64,000 bases of DNA from Neisseria canis (GTDB lineage Bacteria; Pseudomonadota; Gammaproteobacteria; Burkholderiales; Neisseriaceae), in NCBI RefSeq assembly GCF_900636765.1, contig NZ_LR134313.1:1364001-1428000 (forward strand), in the 5' to 3' direction. The position numbers and the translations under genes were made by a program. The notes below the pieces were generated by a model that was given only the letters and a program-made list of their open reading frames with translations, made no database searches and was not told the DNA's origin. Positions 8,962 to 18,881 of this stretch are shown piece by piece (within the stretch, counting starts at the first letter, position 1; each line of letters starts with the position of its first letter).

Positions 8962-9897
8962 ATGGAAATTTGGTTCGGTTTAAACCGAAAACCTGTTTTT
9001 GCGCAAGGGGTTGCCGCAACCATCGGTAATTTCGACGGGGTTCACTCGGGGCATCTGCACATTTTGCGCCGCTTGAAAGAAGAGGCGCAAAAGCGCGGCT
9101 TGCCGGCTGTGGCGATTGTGTTCGAGCCGCAACCTCCTGAATTTTTTGCGCGCAAGTTCGATAAACCGCTGCCTTACCGGCTCAGCCCGCTGCGCGACAA
9201 ATTGATGCTGTTGGAAGCAACCGGCTGCTTGGATGCCGTTTGGGTGCTGCGTTTTAACCAAAGCTTTGCCGATATTCCGGCACAAACTTTTATCGACCGC
9301 CTGTTGCGCCAAAATCTGGATACGCGCTATCTTTTGGTGGGCGACGATTTCCGTTTCGGAGCGGGGCGGGATGGGGATTTTACCTTGCTGCAGAGCCAGG
9401 AAGGAATGTTTACCGAGCGCACGCCTTCGGTATTGATTGAGAATATGAGGGTCAGCAGCACGGCTGTGCGTCAGGCTTTGGCGGGCGGCTTGCTGGATTG
9501 CGCGCGCAGCCTGCTTGGTCATGAGTATGTGCTCAGCGGGCGGGTTAAACACGGCGCCAAGTTGGGCAGGACGATTGGTTGCCCTACGGCCAATGTTCAT
9601 TTGCCCAGCCATCATTATGCTTTGAGCGGTGTATTTGTAGTTGAGGCGGAAGGCAGCTTTGGCAGAAAGCGCGGCGTGGCCAGCTTCGGAGTCAACCCCA
9701 CGGTTTCCCGAACCAGTAGTCAGAAACTGGAAGTTCATATATTTGATTTTGAAGGAAATATTTACGGAGAACGTTTGAATGTCCACTTCCTGCACAAGTT
9801 AAGGGATGAAGAAAAGTTTCCCGATATAGAAAGCATGATGGCGCAGATTCGGGCGGATATGGCCGAAGCGAAACGCTGGCAGCCTATGCCTGTCTGA
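8962..9897 (+). CDS. ribF: RibF, bifunctional riboflavin kinase / FAD synthetase
   Basis: 311 residues, standard length. The N-terminal nucleotidyltransferase domain carries GNFDGVHSGH (22-31) and the later segment NMRVSSTAVRQAL; the C-terminal flavokinase domain carries GRTIGCPTANVHLP and GVASFGVNPT. The enzyme phosphorylates riboflavin to FMN and adenylates FMN to FAD. Like the GntR gene, it ends in a DUS: the last codons ATG CCT GTC TGA give Met-Pro-Val-stop. It is followed by ileS, the same ribF-ileS order as in other Neisseria and many proteobacteria. Confidence 0.96.
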   Translation: MEIWFGLNRKPVFAQGVAATIGNFDGVHSGHLHILRRLKEEAQKRGLPAVAIVFEPQPPEFFARKFDKPLPYRLSPLRDKLMLLEATGCLDAVWVLRFNQSFADIPAQTFIDRLLRQNLDTRYLLVGDDFRFGAGRDGDFTLLQSQEGMFTERTPSVLIENMRVSSTAVRQALAGGLLDCARSLLGHEYVLSGRVKHGAKLGRTIGCPTANVHLPSHHYALSGVFVVEAEGSFGRKRGVASFGVNPTVSRTSSQKLEVHIFDFEGNIYGERLNVHFLHKLRDEEKFPDIESMMAQIRADMAEAKRWQPMPV

Positions 9898-10014
9898 AAG
9901 CCCTTATAAAATCAAGGCAATTCCGTTACAATAGTTTTATTTTCTTTACTTTAAAATATCGGGTCGGCAGTTTAATCTGAGCCGGGCCGAACAACACAGC
10001 GACAGAGAACCAAA

Positions 10015-12798
10015 ATGACCGACTACAGCAAAACCGTGAACCTGCTAGAAAGCCCGTTTCCTATGCGCGGCAATTTGGCCAAGCGTGAACCTGCATGGCT
10101 GAAAAGCTGGTATGAGCAGAAACGTTATCAAAAATTGCGTGAAAAAGCGCAAGGCCGCCCGAAGTTTGTGCTGCACGACGGCCCGCCTTATGCCAACGGT
10201 GATATCCATATCGGTCATGCCGCCAATAAAATTCTGAAAGACATCATCGTGCGCAGCAAAACGCTGGCAGGATTCGATGCGCCCTATGTGCCGGGTTGGG
10301 ACTGCCACGGTCTGCCCATCGAGCTGATGGTGGAAAAACTGCACGGTAAATCTATTCCCGCATCCAAGTTCCGCGAATTGTGCCGCGAATACGCTGCCGA
10401 GCAAATCGCCCGCCAGAAGAAAGACTTTATCCGTTTGGGTGTGATGGGTGATTGGGACAATCCTTACCTTACCATGAACTATCAAACCGAAGCCGATACG
10501 GTGCGTGCGCTGGGGGAGATTTATAAAGCGGGTTATCTCTATCGAGGCGAGAAGCCGGTTCAGTTCTGCTTGGATTGTGGCTCGTCGCTGGCGGAAGCGG
10601 AAGTGGAATATAAGGATAAAGTTTCCCATGCCATTGATGTGGCCTATCTGTTTCAAGACAATACCGCTTTAGCCAAGGCTTTCGGCCTGTCTGAAATCAG
10701 CGGGGAAGCTTATGCCGTTATCTGGACGACCACGCCGTGGACGCTGCCGGCCAGCCAAGCGATAGCGGCAGGTGCGGATGTGGTTTACCAACTGATTGGC
10801 ACACCCAAAGGTAAACTGGTGCTGGCAAAAGACTTGGCCGAAGATGCGCTCAAACGTTATGGATTTGAAGGCCAGACGCAAGTTTTGGCGGAAGCCGGCG
10901 GCAGCAAGCTCGAGCATTTGCATTTGAATCATCCGTTTTTAGAACGCGACATTATGGTGCTCAACGGTGAGCATGTTACCACCGATGCGGGTACCGGCTT
11001 GGTACACAGTGCACCGGCGCACGGTTTGGAAGATTATTTCGTCTGCTTGAAATACGGCATCCAGCTTTACAATCCGGTAAACAGCGAAGGCCGTTACATT
11101 GACGAAATGCCGCGCGTGGCGGGAATGACCGTGTGGGAGGCCAATCCGGTTATTATCGAATGGCTGGAAGAAGAAAATAAGCTGTTGGCCAATAATAAAA
11201 TCGAACACAGCTATGCACATTGTTGGCGGCATAAAACCCCTCTGATTTACCGCGCCACCGGCCAATGGTTTATCGGTATGGACAAAACCGGTGCCGACGG
11301 TAAAACTTTGCGCGACAAAGCTATGAAAGCGGTGGACAACACTGAATTTTTCCCTGCCTGGGGCCGCGCCCGCTTGGAAGCCATGATTGAAGGGCGCCCG
11401 GATTGGGTGGTTTCCCGTCAACGGAACTGGGGCACGCCCATGACTTTCTTCATTCACAAGGAGACAGGAGAGCTTCATCCGCGTTCTGCCGAATTGTTGG
11501 AAGAAGTGGCCAAGCGTATCGAACAAAAAGGCATTGAAGCATGGTTTGTTTTGGATAAACGCGAGTTGCTTGGCGACGAAGCCGAGCAATACGACAAACT
11601 TTCCGATACGATGGACGTGTGGTTTGATTCCGGCAGCACACATTTTTCCGTGCTGAAACAGCGGGAAGAGCTGGTGTGGCCGGCGGATTTATATCTTGAA
11701 GGAAGCGACCAACACCGCGGGTGGTTTCAGTCTTCCATGCTAACGGGCTGTTCCGCAGTGGGCCGTGCGCCTTATAAACAATTGTTAACCCACGGCTTTG
11801 TGGTGGATCAAAACGGCCGTAAGATGTCCAAATCGTTGGGTAACGTAGTGGCGCCTCAAGAGGTGTACAACGAATTCGGTGCCGATATTCTCCGCCTTTG
11901 GACGGCTTCTACCGATTATTCCGGTGAGCTGGCGATTTCCAAGGAAATTCTCAAGCGTGTAACGGAAAGTTACCGCCGCATCCGTAATACGCTGAGCTTC
12001 CTGTTTGCCAATCTGAGCGACTTCCGCCCGATTGATAATGCGGTTCCGCAAGACCAAATGGTTGAAATCGACCGTTATGCCATGGTGTTGGCGCGTCGTT
12101 TGCAGGAGCGTTTGGCCGGTGATTATTATCCGCGTTACGCCTTTCACTTTGCCGTGAAAGACATCGTGGCATTCTGTTCTGAAGATTTGGGTGCATTCTA
12201 TCTTGATATTTTGAAAGACCGTTTGTACACCACCAAAGCCGACAGCCATGCGCGCCGCAGTGCGCAAACCGCGCTTTACCACATCACGCGCAGCTTGGTA
12301 TTGCTGATTTCGCCGATTCTCTGTTTTACAGCCGAAGAAGCTTGGGACATTATCGGCGGAGGAGAGGAAGACAGCGTATTGTTCCACACTCTGCACGAAT
12401 TCCCTGCTATGAACGAGAAAAGCGAAGCCGAGCTGGTGCGGAAATGGGAAGCGGTGCGTCAAGTAAGGGAGGCTGTAACCGCAGCCATCGAGCCTTTGCG
12501 TGTCGATAAAACCGTTGGTTCTTCTTTGCAGGCGGAAGTGGAGATTACCGCGCCTGAAGATTTGGCCGGATATTTGAAAGCATTGGGCGACGAGCTGCGT
12601 TTTGTGTTGCTGGTGTCTAAAGCAACGGTAAACAAAGGAAGCGAGCTTGCCGTAACCGCCAAAGTCAGCGGAGGTGAAAAATGCGAACGCTGCTGGCATT
12701 ACACCGATGATATCGGCAGTGTGGACGGGCATCCGACCATCTGCAAGCGCTGTGCCGATAATATCGACGGAGCAGGCGAACATCGCGATTATGCGTAA
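10015..12798 (+). CDS. ileS: IleS, isoleucyl-tRNA synthetase
   Basis: 927 residues, class I synthetase. HIGH is at residues 65-68 and KMSKS at 603-607. The editing (CP1) domain lies between them and includes [12 protein letters not shown]. The C-terminal zinc finger has C890/C893 and C910/C913 (CERC, CKRC). It charges tRNA-Ile with isoleucine and edits valine. In many proteobacteria lspA and ispH follow; here gapA lies between. Confidence 0.97.
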   Translation: MTDYSKTVNLLESPFPMRGNLAKREPAWLKSWYEQKRYQKLREKAQGRPKFVLHDGPPYANGDIHIGHAANKILKDIIVRSKTLAGFDAPYVPGWDCHGLPIELMVEKLHGKSIPASKFRELCREYAAEQIARQKKDFIRLGVMGDWDNPYLTMNYQTEADTVRALGEIYKAGYLYRGEKPVQFCLDCGSSLAEAEVEYKDKVSHAIDVAYLFQDNTALAKAFGLSEISGEAYAVIWTTTPWTLPASQAIAAGADVVYQLIGTPKGKLVLAKDLAEDALKRYGFEGQTQVLAEAGGSKLEHLHLNHPFLERDIMVLNGEHVTTDAGTGLVHSAPAHGLEDYFVCLKYGIQLYNPVNSEGRYIDEMPRVAGMTVWEANPVIIEWLEEENKLLANNKIEHSYAHCWRHKTPLIYRATGQWFIGMDKTGADGKTLRDKAMKAVDNTEFFPAWGRARLEAMIEGRPDWVVSRQRNWGTPMTFFIHKETGELHPRSAELLEEVAKRIEQKGIEAWFVLDKRELLGDEAEQYDKLSDTMDVWFDSGSTHFSVLKQREELVWPADLYLEGSDQHRGWFQSSMLTGCSAVGRAPYKQLLTHGFVVDQNGRKMSKSLGNVVAPQEVYNEFGADILRLWTASTDYSGELAISKEILKRVTESYRRIRNTLSFLFANLSDFRPIDNAVPQDQMVEIDRYAMVLARRLQERLAGDYYPRYAFHFAVKDIVAFCSEDLGAFYLDILKDRLYTTKADSHARRSAQTALYHITRSLVLLISPILCFTAEEAWDIIGGGEEDSVLFHTLHEFPAMNEKSEAELVRKWEAVRQVREAVTAAIEPLRVDKTVGSSLQAEVEITAPEDLAGYLKALGDELRFVLLVSKATVNKGSELAVTAKVSGGEKCERCWHYTDDIGSVDGHPTICKRCADNIDGAGEHRDYA

Positions 12799-12822
12799 AG
12801 CCATGATTGCATGATTTGCTGC

Positions 12823-12856
12823 AATGCCTGTCTGAAAAGCTTTCAGACAGGCATTT
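12823..12856 (+). terminator. DUS hairpin terminator of ileS
   Basis: AATGCCTGTCTGAAAG-CTTTCAGACAGGCATTTTTAT, 25 bp after the ileS stop; perfect stem with a T tract. Confidence 0.75.
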
Positions 12857-13129
12857 TTATTAATGAGCTTACTGCTGGCATAAGGCTGCGATATCGTTCA
12901 GAAATAAAGTTTGCTCGCTGAATATGATTGATGAATGGTTTGAAAGCCCGCGTATGGTGCCGTATGAACCGTTCGGTTTGTTCAAGCATAATTGTTTGTA
13001 GCAATGTGTTATAAACTGTACACAAAGATGAATATGCTTATATCTTAATTTGATATATAGCATTCTGAATCGTTGAAATGTTTTCGGTTTGCTAAAGAAA
13101 AACATGATGAGGTTAATTACACTTGACTA

Positions 13130-13284
13130 CATTTTTGCTATAATGCGCGCGGTCGCTGCATGAGGCAGATAGTTAAGCCACTTTGAGCAGTAACAGCGTT
13201 GGCGTATCTGATGATCACTTTGCTCTGTTTTTAGTAGACTGATTAAATTTGTACAAACCAACAAAATCAAAAAGGAAATACACG
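13130..13284 (+). promoter_or_regulatory. gapA promoter (extended -10) and long leader
   Basis: TATAAT at 13139-13144 preceded by TG (TGCTATAAT) is an extended -10. TTGACT lies only 10 bp upstream, too close for a normal -35; TTACAC sits at a 16-bp spacing. Transcription from about 13151 would give a leader of roughly 134 nt with possible stems (for example GAGCA / TGCTC) before the AAAGGAA ribosome site at 13271-13277. The 12860-13130 stretch before it shows no gene. Confidence 0.5.
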
Positions 13285-14316
13285 ATGGGCATTAAAGTTG
13301 CCATTAATGGATACGGCCGTATCGGCCGCCAAGTATTGCGCGCTATCTATGATTACAAATTGGAAGATCAATTGGAAGTGGTGGCTGTAAATGCCAGCGG
13401 TTCTTTGGAAACCAACGCCCACTTAACCATGTTTGATACTGTGCACGGCCGCTTTAATGCGGATGTGAAGCATGATGGTAACAACCTGATTATCAATGGT
13501 AAAACCATTGCATTCTTTTCTACCCGCAATCCTTTGGAGTTGCCTTGGAAAGATTTGGGTGTGGATTTGGTGATGGAATGTACCGGTGCATTTACCAGCA
13601 AAGCCAAAGCACAGGCGCATTTGGAAGCGGGTGCCAAAAAAGTATTGATTTCTGCTCCCGGCGAATCCGACGTGGACGCAACCGTAGTATATGGTGTGAA
13701 TCACGATGTGATTACACCTGAAATGACTGTGGTATCCAATGCTTCTTGTACCACCAACTGCCTGTCTCCGGTGGCTAAAGCTTTGAACGACGGTTTGGGT
13801 ATCGAAAAAGGTGTGGTAACCACGATTCACTCTGTCACCAATGACCAAAATGTTACCGACGTGCGCCATAAAGACTTGCGCCGTGCGCGCAGCGGCGTGG
13901 TAAACCTGATTCCTACCAAAACCGGTGCGGCTAAAGCCGTGGGCTTGGTATTGCCTTCGTTGAAAGGCAAGTTGGATGGTTTGGCCATCCGCGTGCCGAC
14001 TATCAACGTGTCTTTGGTAGACCTTTCATTCACCGCAGCACGCGATACTTCTGTCGAAGAAGTTAACCAAATCGTGAAAGAGGCTTCGGAAGGCTACCTG
14101 AAAGGCGTTTTAGGCTACAACACCTTGCCTTTGGTGTCTATGGATTTCAACCACACTACTGAAGCCAGCATTTTTGACGCTACCTTGACCAAAGTGGTTG
14201 CCGGCAATTCTGTTAAAGTATTCGCATGGTATGACAACGAGTGGGGCTTTAGCTGCCAGATGTTGAACACCGCACGCGCGATGTTTGGCTTGGAAGTGCG
14301 CCCTTTTAATGGATAA
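13285..14316 (+). CDS. gapA: Glyceraldehyde-3-phosphate dehydrogenase, type I
   Basis: 343 residues from ATG 13285, which has a good ribosome site (AAAGGAA); an in-frame upstream start at 13249 is rejected. Rossmann motif NGYGRIGR at residues 8-15, active-site [15 protein letters not shown] with catalytic C155, and WYDNEWGFS near the end. It oxidises glyceraldehyde-3-phosphate to 1,3-bisphosphoglycerate with NAD(P). Neisseria carry two gap genes; this one has the longer N-terminal sequence of one paralogue, and cofactor choice cannot be settled here. Codon use suggests high expression. Confidence 0.93.
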   Translation: MGIKVAINGYGRIGRQVLRAIYDYKLEDQLEVVAVNASGSLETNAHLTMFDTVHGRFNADVKHDGNNLIINGKTIAFFSTRNPLELPWKDLGVDLVMECTGAFTSKAKAQAHLEAGAKKVLISAPGESDVDATVVYGVNHDVITPEMTVVSNASCTTNCLSPVAKALNDGLGIEKGVVTTIHSVTNDQNVTDVRHKDLRRARSGVVNLIPTKTGAAKAVGLVLPSLKGKLDGLAIRVPTINVSLVDLSFTAARDTSVEEVNQIVKEASEGYLKGVLGYNTLPLVSMDFNHTTEASIFDATLTKVVAGNSVKVFAWYDNEWGFSCQMLNTARAMFGLEVRPFNG

Positions 14317-14486
14317 CACGGAATAAAAACCGTTACGGCAAATAACTTATTTTTGATAGAAGGCAGCACGTCTCTGAGCAAATGGTATAAGGTTGGTGGT
14401 TGCTGCTTTGTCGTCTTACATACAAGTGTTCTTTTTAAGCTGGAGCACAGCAAGACTGTAACAAGTTAAGTTTATTTGCTTTGGCA

Positions 14487-14530
14487 ACAACAATGCCTGT
14501 CTGAAAATTTTCAGACAGGCATTGTTTGTT
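14487..14530. terminator. DUS hairpin terminator
   Basis: AACAATGCCTGTCTGAAAA and TTTTCAGACAGGCATTGTT, nearly no loop, between convergent gapA and ispH. Confidence 0.75.
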
Positions 14531-14546
14531 TATTGCGGCATGGGGG

Positions 14547-15482
14547 TTATTTTCTCAAAGCTTTCGGCAACACAAACACAATACTTTCTTCCACACCGGC
14601 TCCTTCTTCCACCGTTTGATGCCCCCAATCTTGGATGGTGCGGATCACTTCCTGAACCAATACTTCCGGCGCGGATGCACCGGCGGTAATGCCGACTTTG
14701 TTTTTGTCTTTAAACCACTCTTGTTTCAGGTAAGAAGCGTTGTCCACCATATAAGCATCCACGCCGCGCAATTTGGCTACTTCGCGCAAACGGTTGCTGT
14801 TGGAAGAGTTGGGCGAACCGACAACGATAATAATGTCACATTCATCCGCCAAATTTTTCACAGCTTCTTGGCGGTTGGTTGTGGCATAGCAAATGTCTTC
14901 TTTATGAGGGCTGCGTATGTTGGGAAAACGTGCCTTCAGCGCTGCGATAATATCTTTGGTTTCGTCTACCGAAAGCGTGGTCTGGCTAACATGCGAAAGC
15001 TTTTCCGGATCGGCTACTTGCAGCTTGGCGACATCGTCTACGGTCTCAACCAGCAGCATGGCTCCTTCGGGGAGTTGCCCCATCGTTCCTTCCACCTCAG
15101 GATGACCTGCGTGGCCTATCATAATAATCTGATAGCCTTGGGCATCTAAACGGGCTACTTCTTTATGCACTTTGGTAACCAAAGGGCAGGTCGCATCAAA
15201 AACCTGAAAACCGCGCGCTTCCGCTTCCTCTTGTACCGCTTTTGATACACCGTGAGCCGAATAAATGAGTGTGGCTCCTTCCGGAACATCGGCTAAGTCT
15301 TCGATAAAAACTGCGCCTTTTTCACGAAGGTTGTCGACCACAAATTTATTGTGCACCACTTCGTGCCGCACATAAATCGGGGCACCGAATTCTTCAAGGG
15401 CGCGCTCTACAATGCTGATTGCACGGTCAACGCCTGCGCAAAAGCCGCGCGGGTTGGCCAACATAATGGTTTTGTCTGCCAT
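14547..15482 (-). CDS. ispH: IspH (LytB), HMBPP reductase
   Basis: 311 residues from ATG 15482 ([18 protein letters not shown]). Three cysteines that bind the catalytic iron-sulfur cluster are present: C15, C99 (DATCP) and C198 ([10 protein letters not shown]). The enzyme makes IPP and DMAPP in the last step of the MEP isoprenoid pathway. The longer frame to 15590 overlaps lspA and is not used. Only 22 bp separate it from lspA upstream, so lspA-ispH is an operon, as is common in proteobacteria. Confidence 0.95.
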   Translation of the reverse strand: MADKTIMLANPRGFCAGVDRAISIVERALEEFGAPIYVRHEVVHNKFVVDNLREKGAVFIEDLADVPEGATLIYSAHGVSKAVQEEAEARGFQVFDATCPLVTKVHKEVARLDAQGYQIIMIGHAGHPEVEGTMGQLPEGAMLLVETVDDVAKLQVADPEKLSHVSQTTLSVDETKDIIAALKARFPNIRSPHKEDICYATTNRQEAVKNLADECDIIIVVGSPNSSNSNRLREVAKLRGVDAYMVDNASYLKQEWFKDKNKVGITAGASAPEVLVQEVIRTIQDWGHQTVEEGAGVEESIVFVLPKALRK

Positions 15483-15504
15483 GATTAAATATTTTGAAGG
15501 TGTG

Positions 15505-16050
15505 TTAATGGGTAACGTGTTGCTCTTGAGCAGTTTTTTTGTTGCTGTTTTTAAAACCGTCCACAACCAATAATGCGGCACCGACCACAATAAAGCTATC
15601 GGCTACATTAAAAGCGGGGTAATGCCAGCTTTGCCAATAAAATAGAAAATAATCAATTACATGGCCATGCTGAAAGCGGTCGATAACATTGCCTATCGCC
15701 CCGCCGATAATCATAGATGCACCGATTTTCCCAAGTTTGCCGAACTGGTTTCTGGTAATTTCCCATGCCAGATAGCCGCAGATGGCGATGGCCAAGCCGA
15801 TAAAGAAGAATTTCTGCCATCCTCCTGCATCGGCCAGAAAGCTGAAAGCGGCGCCGGTATTGTGAGCCCTTGTCAGATCAAAAAAGTTTGGAATAATATT
15901 GACCCGTTCGTATTCTTGAAAGTTTTTGATAATTACTTGTTTGCTGATTTGATCAAGCACAATGGCAAAGATAGCAAGCATCCAGTAGCCGATATAGGAT
16001 TGTTTTGTGTTATTCATATGTTTCAGTGGTGATTCGATTAGGGCTGCCAT
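15505..16050 (-). CDS. lspA: LspA, lipoprotein signal peptidase (signal peptidase II)
   Basis: Four membrane helices. The two catalytic Asp motifs are visible: [10 protein letters not shown] and FNVADS. LspA cuts prolipoproteins before the lipid-modified Cys; at least two lipoproteins of this window (37468-38037 and 60913-61575) would be substrates. Start is uncertain: ATG 16050 (181 aa) has an AGGT site at short spacing, whereas ATG 16017 (170 aa) gives the usual family length of about 165. Confidence 0.94.
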   Translation of the reverse strand: MAALIESPLKHMNNTKQSYIGYWMLAIFAIVLDQISKQVIIKNFQEYERVNIIPNFFDLTRAHNTGAAFSFLADAGGWQKFFFIGLAIAICGYLAWEITRNQFGKLGKIGASMIIGGAIGNVIDRFQHGHVIDYFLFYWQSWHYPAFNVADSFIVVGAALLVVDGFKNSNKKTAQEQHVTH

Positions 16051-16127
16051 TTTACCTGATTCGTTTTGATGCTGGGGTTAATTTATGAAATCAAAAACTT
16101 ATTTTAAGGCGGTTGGAAAAGAGGGAA

Positions 16128-16139
16128 TGCCTGTCTGAA
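16128..16139 (+). repeat. Isolated DUS
   Basis: TGCCTGTCTGAA, between lspA and the sRNA pair; a partial one (CAGACAGGG) at about 16263. Confidence 0.8.
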
Positions 16140-16160
16140 ACAAGCGTGGGGAAAACAGAC

Positions 16161-16258
16161 AAAAAAAACGCCATCTAAATCAAGGGATATGAAATAGATG
16201 GCCAAACACATTACGGGGAAAACGTCTTACTCACTTACTTGCGGTTAGCAAGTAACGT
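16161..16258 (-). ncRNA. Candidate sibling sRNA, copy 2 of tandem pair
   Basis: Read on the minus strand: a 5' stem (TTACTTGC, loop, GCAAGTAA; 16235-16255), a 47-bp block identical to the neighbouring copy (16194-16240) containing TTTTCCCCGT, then a terminator stem (GCCATCTA / TAGATGGC, 16170-16202) and eight Ts. The terminator loop holds CCCUUG. The C/U-rich segments could pair with ribosome-binding sites. It resembles the tandem sRNAs of pathogenic Neisseria called NmsR, RcoF or NgncR_162/163, as far as I recall them. The 5' end is not defined. Confidence 0.7.
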
Positions 16259-16421
16259 CTATCAGACAGGGCGAATAATAAATTAGTTCCCGGCTAATCG
16301 GGAAAAAAAAGCTTAAAGGTATAAATAATTGACAAGCGGTTATTTAGTTTGGTTTAAATGACACAGATCAAAGTTTAAAGCGGTTTAATTTGCTTGCATA
16401 GACTAATATGGTTTTTCGGAT

Positions 16422-16520
16422 AAAAAAAACCATCTATACCAAGGGGAAAGTATAGATGGCCAAACACATTACGGGGAAAACGTCTTACTCACTTACTTAC
16501 TCTATGAAAAGTAAGTGCTT
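16422..16520 (-). ncRNA. Candidate sibling sRNA, copy 1 of tandem pair
   Basis: Minus-strand transcript with a 5' stem (CACTTACTT / AAGTAAGTG, 16490-16517), the shared 47-bp block (16452-16498), and a perfect 10-bp terminator stem (CCATCTATAC / GTATAGATGG, 16430-16459) followed by U8. The terminator loop is UUUCCCCUUG, complementary to AAGGGGAAA-like ribosome sites; a second UUUUCCCC lies in the unpaired block. Same design as the copy at 16161-16258, 258 bp away. No ORF fits here on either strand. The stem at 16287-16304 between the copies (TTCCCG / CGGGAA) has no clear role. Confidence 0.72.
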
Positions 16521-16627
16521 GTATGACTGGCAGTTGCATGAATAGTTCCAAAAATAATATGTTAAACAATGTAAATAGAATATTTTGAATTATAACGCTA
16601 TGAAATATAAGCGATTAAATTAATAAA

Positions 16628-17326
16628 TTATTTAAGTTTTTCATCCGGTTTGATAAAACACCATTCTCCGGGTGCCAGCTTGTCTGCTTCCCAGCTGCCG
16701 AAACGCAAGCGATGTAGTTTCTCCACGCGGTTGCCTGCTGCCGCAACCATGCGCTTTACTTGATGGTATTTGCCTTGGGTAATGGAGAGCAGCAGTGTGG
16801 TCGGGGTACTTAGTTCCGCAGCGGCCGCGGCTACGGTTTCATTTTCGTCATGCAGCAGAACACCTTCTTGCAATAATGCGCATAAAGTTTGGTCTGCGGG
16901 GTGCTTGAGGGTCACTTGGTAGAGCTTGGTCACTTTTTGTCTGGGGGATGTCATGTTGTGATTGAATTTGCCGTCATTGGTAATCAGCAACACGCCGGTG
17001 GTGTCGGCATCCAAACGGCCGACTGCCTGCATGCCGATTTGTCTCATGTGTTCGGGGAACAGGCTGAATACGCTGGGGTAGTCCCGCGGTTTGTGTGAGG
17101 TTTCGTAGTGCTCCGGTTTGTTGAGCAGGATATAAAAATAAGGTTGGGGGATAACAGTAAAAGGTTTCCCGTTGACCGAAAGGCTTGTAACATCATCCGG
17201 ATTGATGATGCTTTTGGGTTGGTTGGCGGTTATTCCATTGATTTCGATACAGTCGTTTTCAATCAGCCATTGGCAGGTTTTCCGGCTGCCGAGGCCTTGG
17301 GCTTGGATGTATTTTAAAAGCTGCAT
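16628..17326 (-). CDS. rsuA: RsuA-type 16S rRNA pseudouridine synthase
   Basis: 232 residues: an N-terminal S4-like RNA-binding domain (first 60 residues, LLKYIQAQGLGSRKTC) and a RsuA/RluB catalytic domain with GRLDADTTG at 103-111, in which the Asp of GRLD is the nucleophile. Length and the KYHQVKRMVAAAGNRV segment fit RsuA, which makes pseudouridine 516 in 16S rRNA. RluB/E/F are alternatives but less similar at the start. Confidence 0.85.
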   Translation of the reverse strand: MQLLKYIQAQGLGSRKTCQWLIENDCIEINGITANQPKSIINPDDVTSLSVNGKPFTVIPQPYFYILLNKPEHYETSHKPRDYPSVFSLFPEHMRQIGMQAVGRLDADTTGVLLITNDGKFNHNMTSPRQKVTKLYQVTLKHPADQTLCALLQEGVLLHDENETVAAAAAELSTPTTLLLSITQGKYHQVKRMVAAAGNRVEKLHRLRFGSWEADKLAPGEWCFIKPDEKLK

Positions 17327-17367
17327 AGTTAGGTGTAGGTGATGTTTGAAACAGTGTTTATTGTAAA

Positions 17368-17412
17368 AATGCCTGTCTGAAAAGGAAAGTGTGAATTTCA
17401 GACAGGCATTGT
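17368..17412. terminator. DUS hairpin with longer loop
   Basis: AATGCCTGTCTGAA and TTCAGACAGGCATT separated by about 17 nt. On the minus strand it ends the TM2 gene; rsuA starts 42 bp further on. Confidence 0.65.
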
Positions 17413-17444
17413 GATAAACGCTCTTCAGTGATGTTGATGCCGGA

Positions 17445-17990
17445 TTATAGATTGATCATGCCGTTTTCATCAGGCACTTGGGCTGATGCTTGGTAGATGT
17501 CGATGAGCGATTTGAAAAACATTACCGGCAGGCCGATAAGGGTTAGGGAAAGGATCAGATGCACGGTTGCGGAGGCGCGGTCGCCTACCAATAAATGGTG
17601 TAAACCGAATATGCCGCCGAAAAAGCCGCTGATGATGTAGGTAGATTTATGGACGGTGCGCATCCGTTTGCGTTGTTTCTCTGAAGGTGAGAGCGGATGC
17701 TCGTCAACAAAGATTAAGTAGTCGTTATGGTTATCGTTGGAAACGGTTTCTTCTTCAGCAGGCTCGGTGTCAACGGGAGGGTGCGCCAATGTTTCTCTAA
17801 GATCGGGATGAGTTTGGAATAGCTTTACGTCATACTCGGCTTTCGCAATCGGGGTGGATAATGTATCCCGGATTTCGCGCAATTGCTGCAACGATAACAG
17901 CTCTTGCTCTGCTGCGCGTAAAACGGCTTTGCTGACTTGTTGTGAGTCGGCGCCGGCGGGAAGGTTGAGTAAGCTGTAAAGATTTTTCAT
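17445..17990 (-). CDS. TM2-domain membrane protein with J-like N-terminus
   Basis: 181 residues. The first 65 or so resemble a J-domain (NLYSLLNLPAGADSQQV then IRDTLSTPIAKAEYD) but lack an HPD motif, so it should not activate DnaK. A charged linker follows, then a TM2 domain: two membrane helices around GFFGGIFGLHHLLVGDRA (about residues 115-170). TM2 proteins are widespread and mostly of unknown function. Single gene flanked by a DUS terminator. Confidence 0.65.
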   Translation of the reverse strand: MKNLYSLLNLPAGADSQQVSKAVLRAAEQELLSLQQLREIRDTLSTPIAKAEYDVKLFQTHPDLRETLAHPPVDTEPAEEETVSNDNHNDYLIFVDEHPLSPSEKQRKRMRTVHKSTYIISGFFGGIFGLHHLLVGDRASATVHLILSLTLIGLPVMFFKSLIDIYQASAQVPDENGMINL

Positions 17991-18189
17991 GAGTGATACA
18001 TTTCTGAATATTGAATATTTATTTTTTATGTATAACTTAGGTTATTTTAATTTAAGTAAAAAATCAAATAGAAAATTATTTATAAAAGTTATAAATATGG
18101 GATAAGCGGGTGTTGGTGCTTTATTTTTATGCGGATGGTGTAAAATATCGGGCTATTTTGTTGTATTGTTAGCACAAGGAATAAGGAAT

Positions 18190-18804
18190 ATGTTGACCCT
18201 ATATTATTTGCCCGGAGCATGTTCGTTGGTGCCTCAGGTTGCTTTGGAATGGGCCGGTGCCGATTATCAGGCGGTAGAAGTGCCGCGCGATAAAATCAAA
18301 TCACCGGAATTTTTGGCTTTGAATCCGATGGGAAGTGTGCCTGTTTTGCAAGAAGGTGACCGGGCCTTGTCGCAAAATATTGCGATTTTGGAATATGTCC
18401 ACGAACTTTACCCGAAAGCTTTGATATTGGGCGGTGGTGATGCGAAGCATAGGGCTGAAGCGCGGAAGTGGCTGGCATTTGCGAATGCCGACCTGCATCC
18501 GGCATTTTCGCTTTTGTTTGCGCCACAGCGTTTTGTGGATGGGGAGGAAGAGCAGGCGAAGTTGCGTGCGGTGGCGGCGGGTCGGGTGACTATGCTGTAT
18601 AACTATCCGCACGAGGTGCTGAGTAAGCAGCCTTATTTGGCCGGGGAGAAAACCATTGCGGATGTGTATCTTTATGTAACCTTGCGCTGGGCTAAGGGGC
18701 TTGGCTTGGATTTGAGCATTTATCCTGCGTTTACGGATTTTTATCTGCGCATGGAGTCTGACGAAGGGGTGCAGCAGGCTTTAAGCAAGCAAGGGTTGCT
18801 GTAG
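18190..18804 (+). CDS. Glutathione S-transferase family protein
   Basis: 204 residues from ATG 18190, preceded by AAGGAAT; an upstream TTG at 18166 is weaker. Starts MLTLYYLPGACSLVPQ, a thioredoxin-fold beta-class GST N-terminus with the catalytic Cys in PGACS and the Ser-Gln dyad (LSQNIAILEYV) that binds the gamma-Glu of glutathione. The helical C-terminal domain follows. Bacterial beta GSTs conjugate or reduce using glutathione; the substrate is unknown. Confidence 0.9.
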   Translation: MLTLYYLPGACSLVPQVALEWAGADYQAVEVPRDKIKSPEFLALNPMGSVPVLQEGDRALSQNIAILEYVHELYPKALILGGGDAKHRAEARKWLAFANADLHPAFSLLFAPQRFVDGEEEQAKLRAVAAGRVTMLYNYPHEVLSKQPYLAGEKTIADVYLYVTLRWAKGLGLDLSIYPAFTDFYLRMESDEGVQQALSKQGLL

Positions 18805-18822
18805 TTTTAAAAGGTTTGATAT

Positions 18823-18868
18823 GTAACAATGCCTGTCTGAAAACTGTTTTTCAGACAGGCATTGTTAC
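18823..18868. terminator. DUS hairpin terminator
   Basis: GTAACAATGCCTGTCTGAAAA and its complement form a 21-bp stem between convergent GST and serB genes. Confidence 0.75.
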
Positions 18869-18881
18869 GTGTTGATTCAAA

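Noticed and set aside
12843..13105. Two overlapping minus-strand frames upstream of gapA
   Set aside because: Low-complexity, overlapping in different frames, no start signals; the region looks like spacer and promoter.
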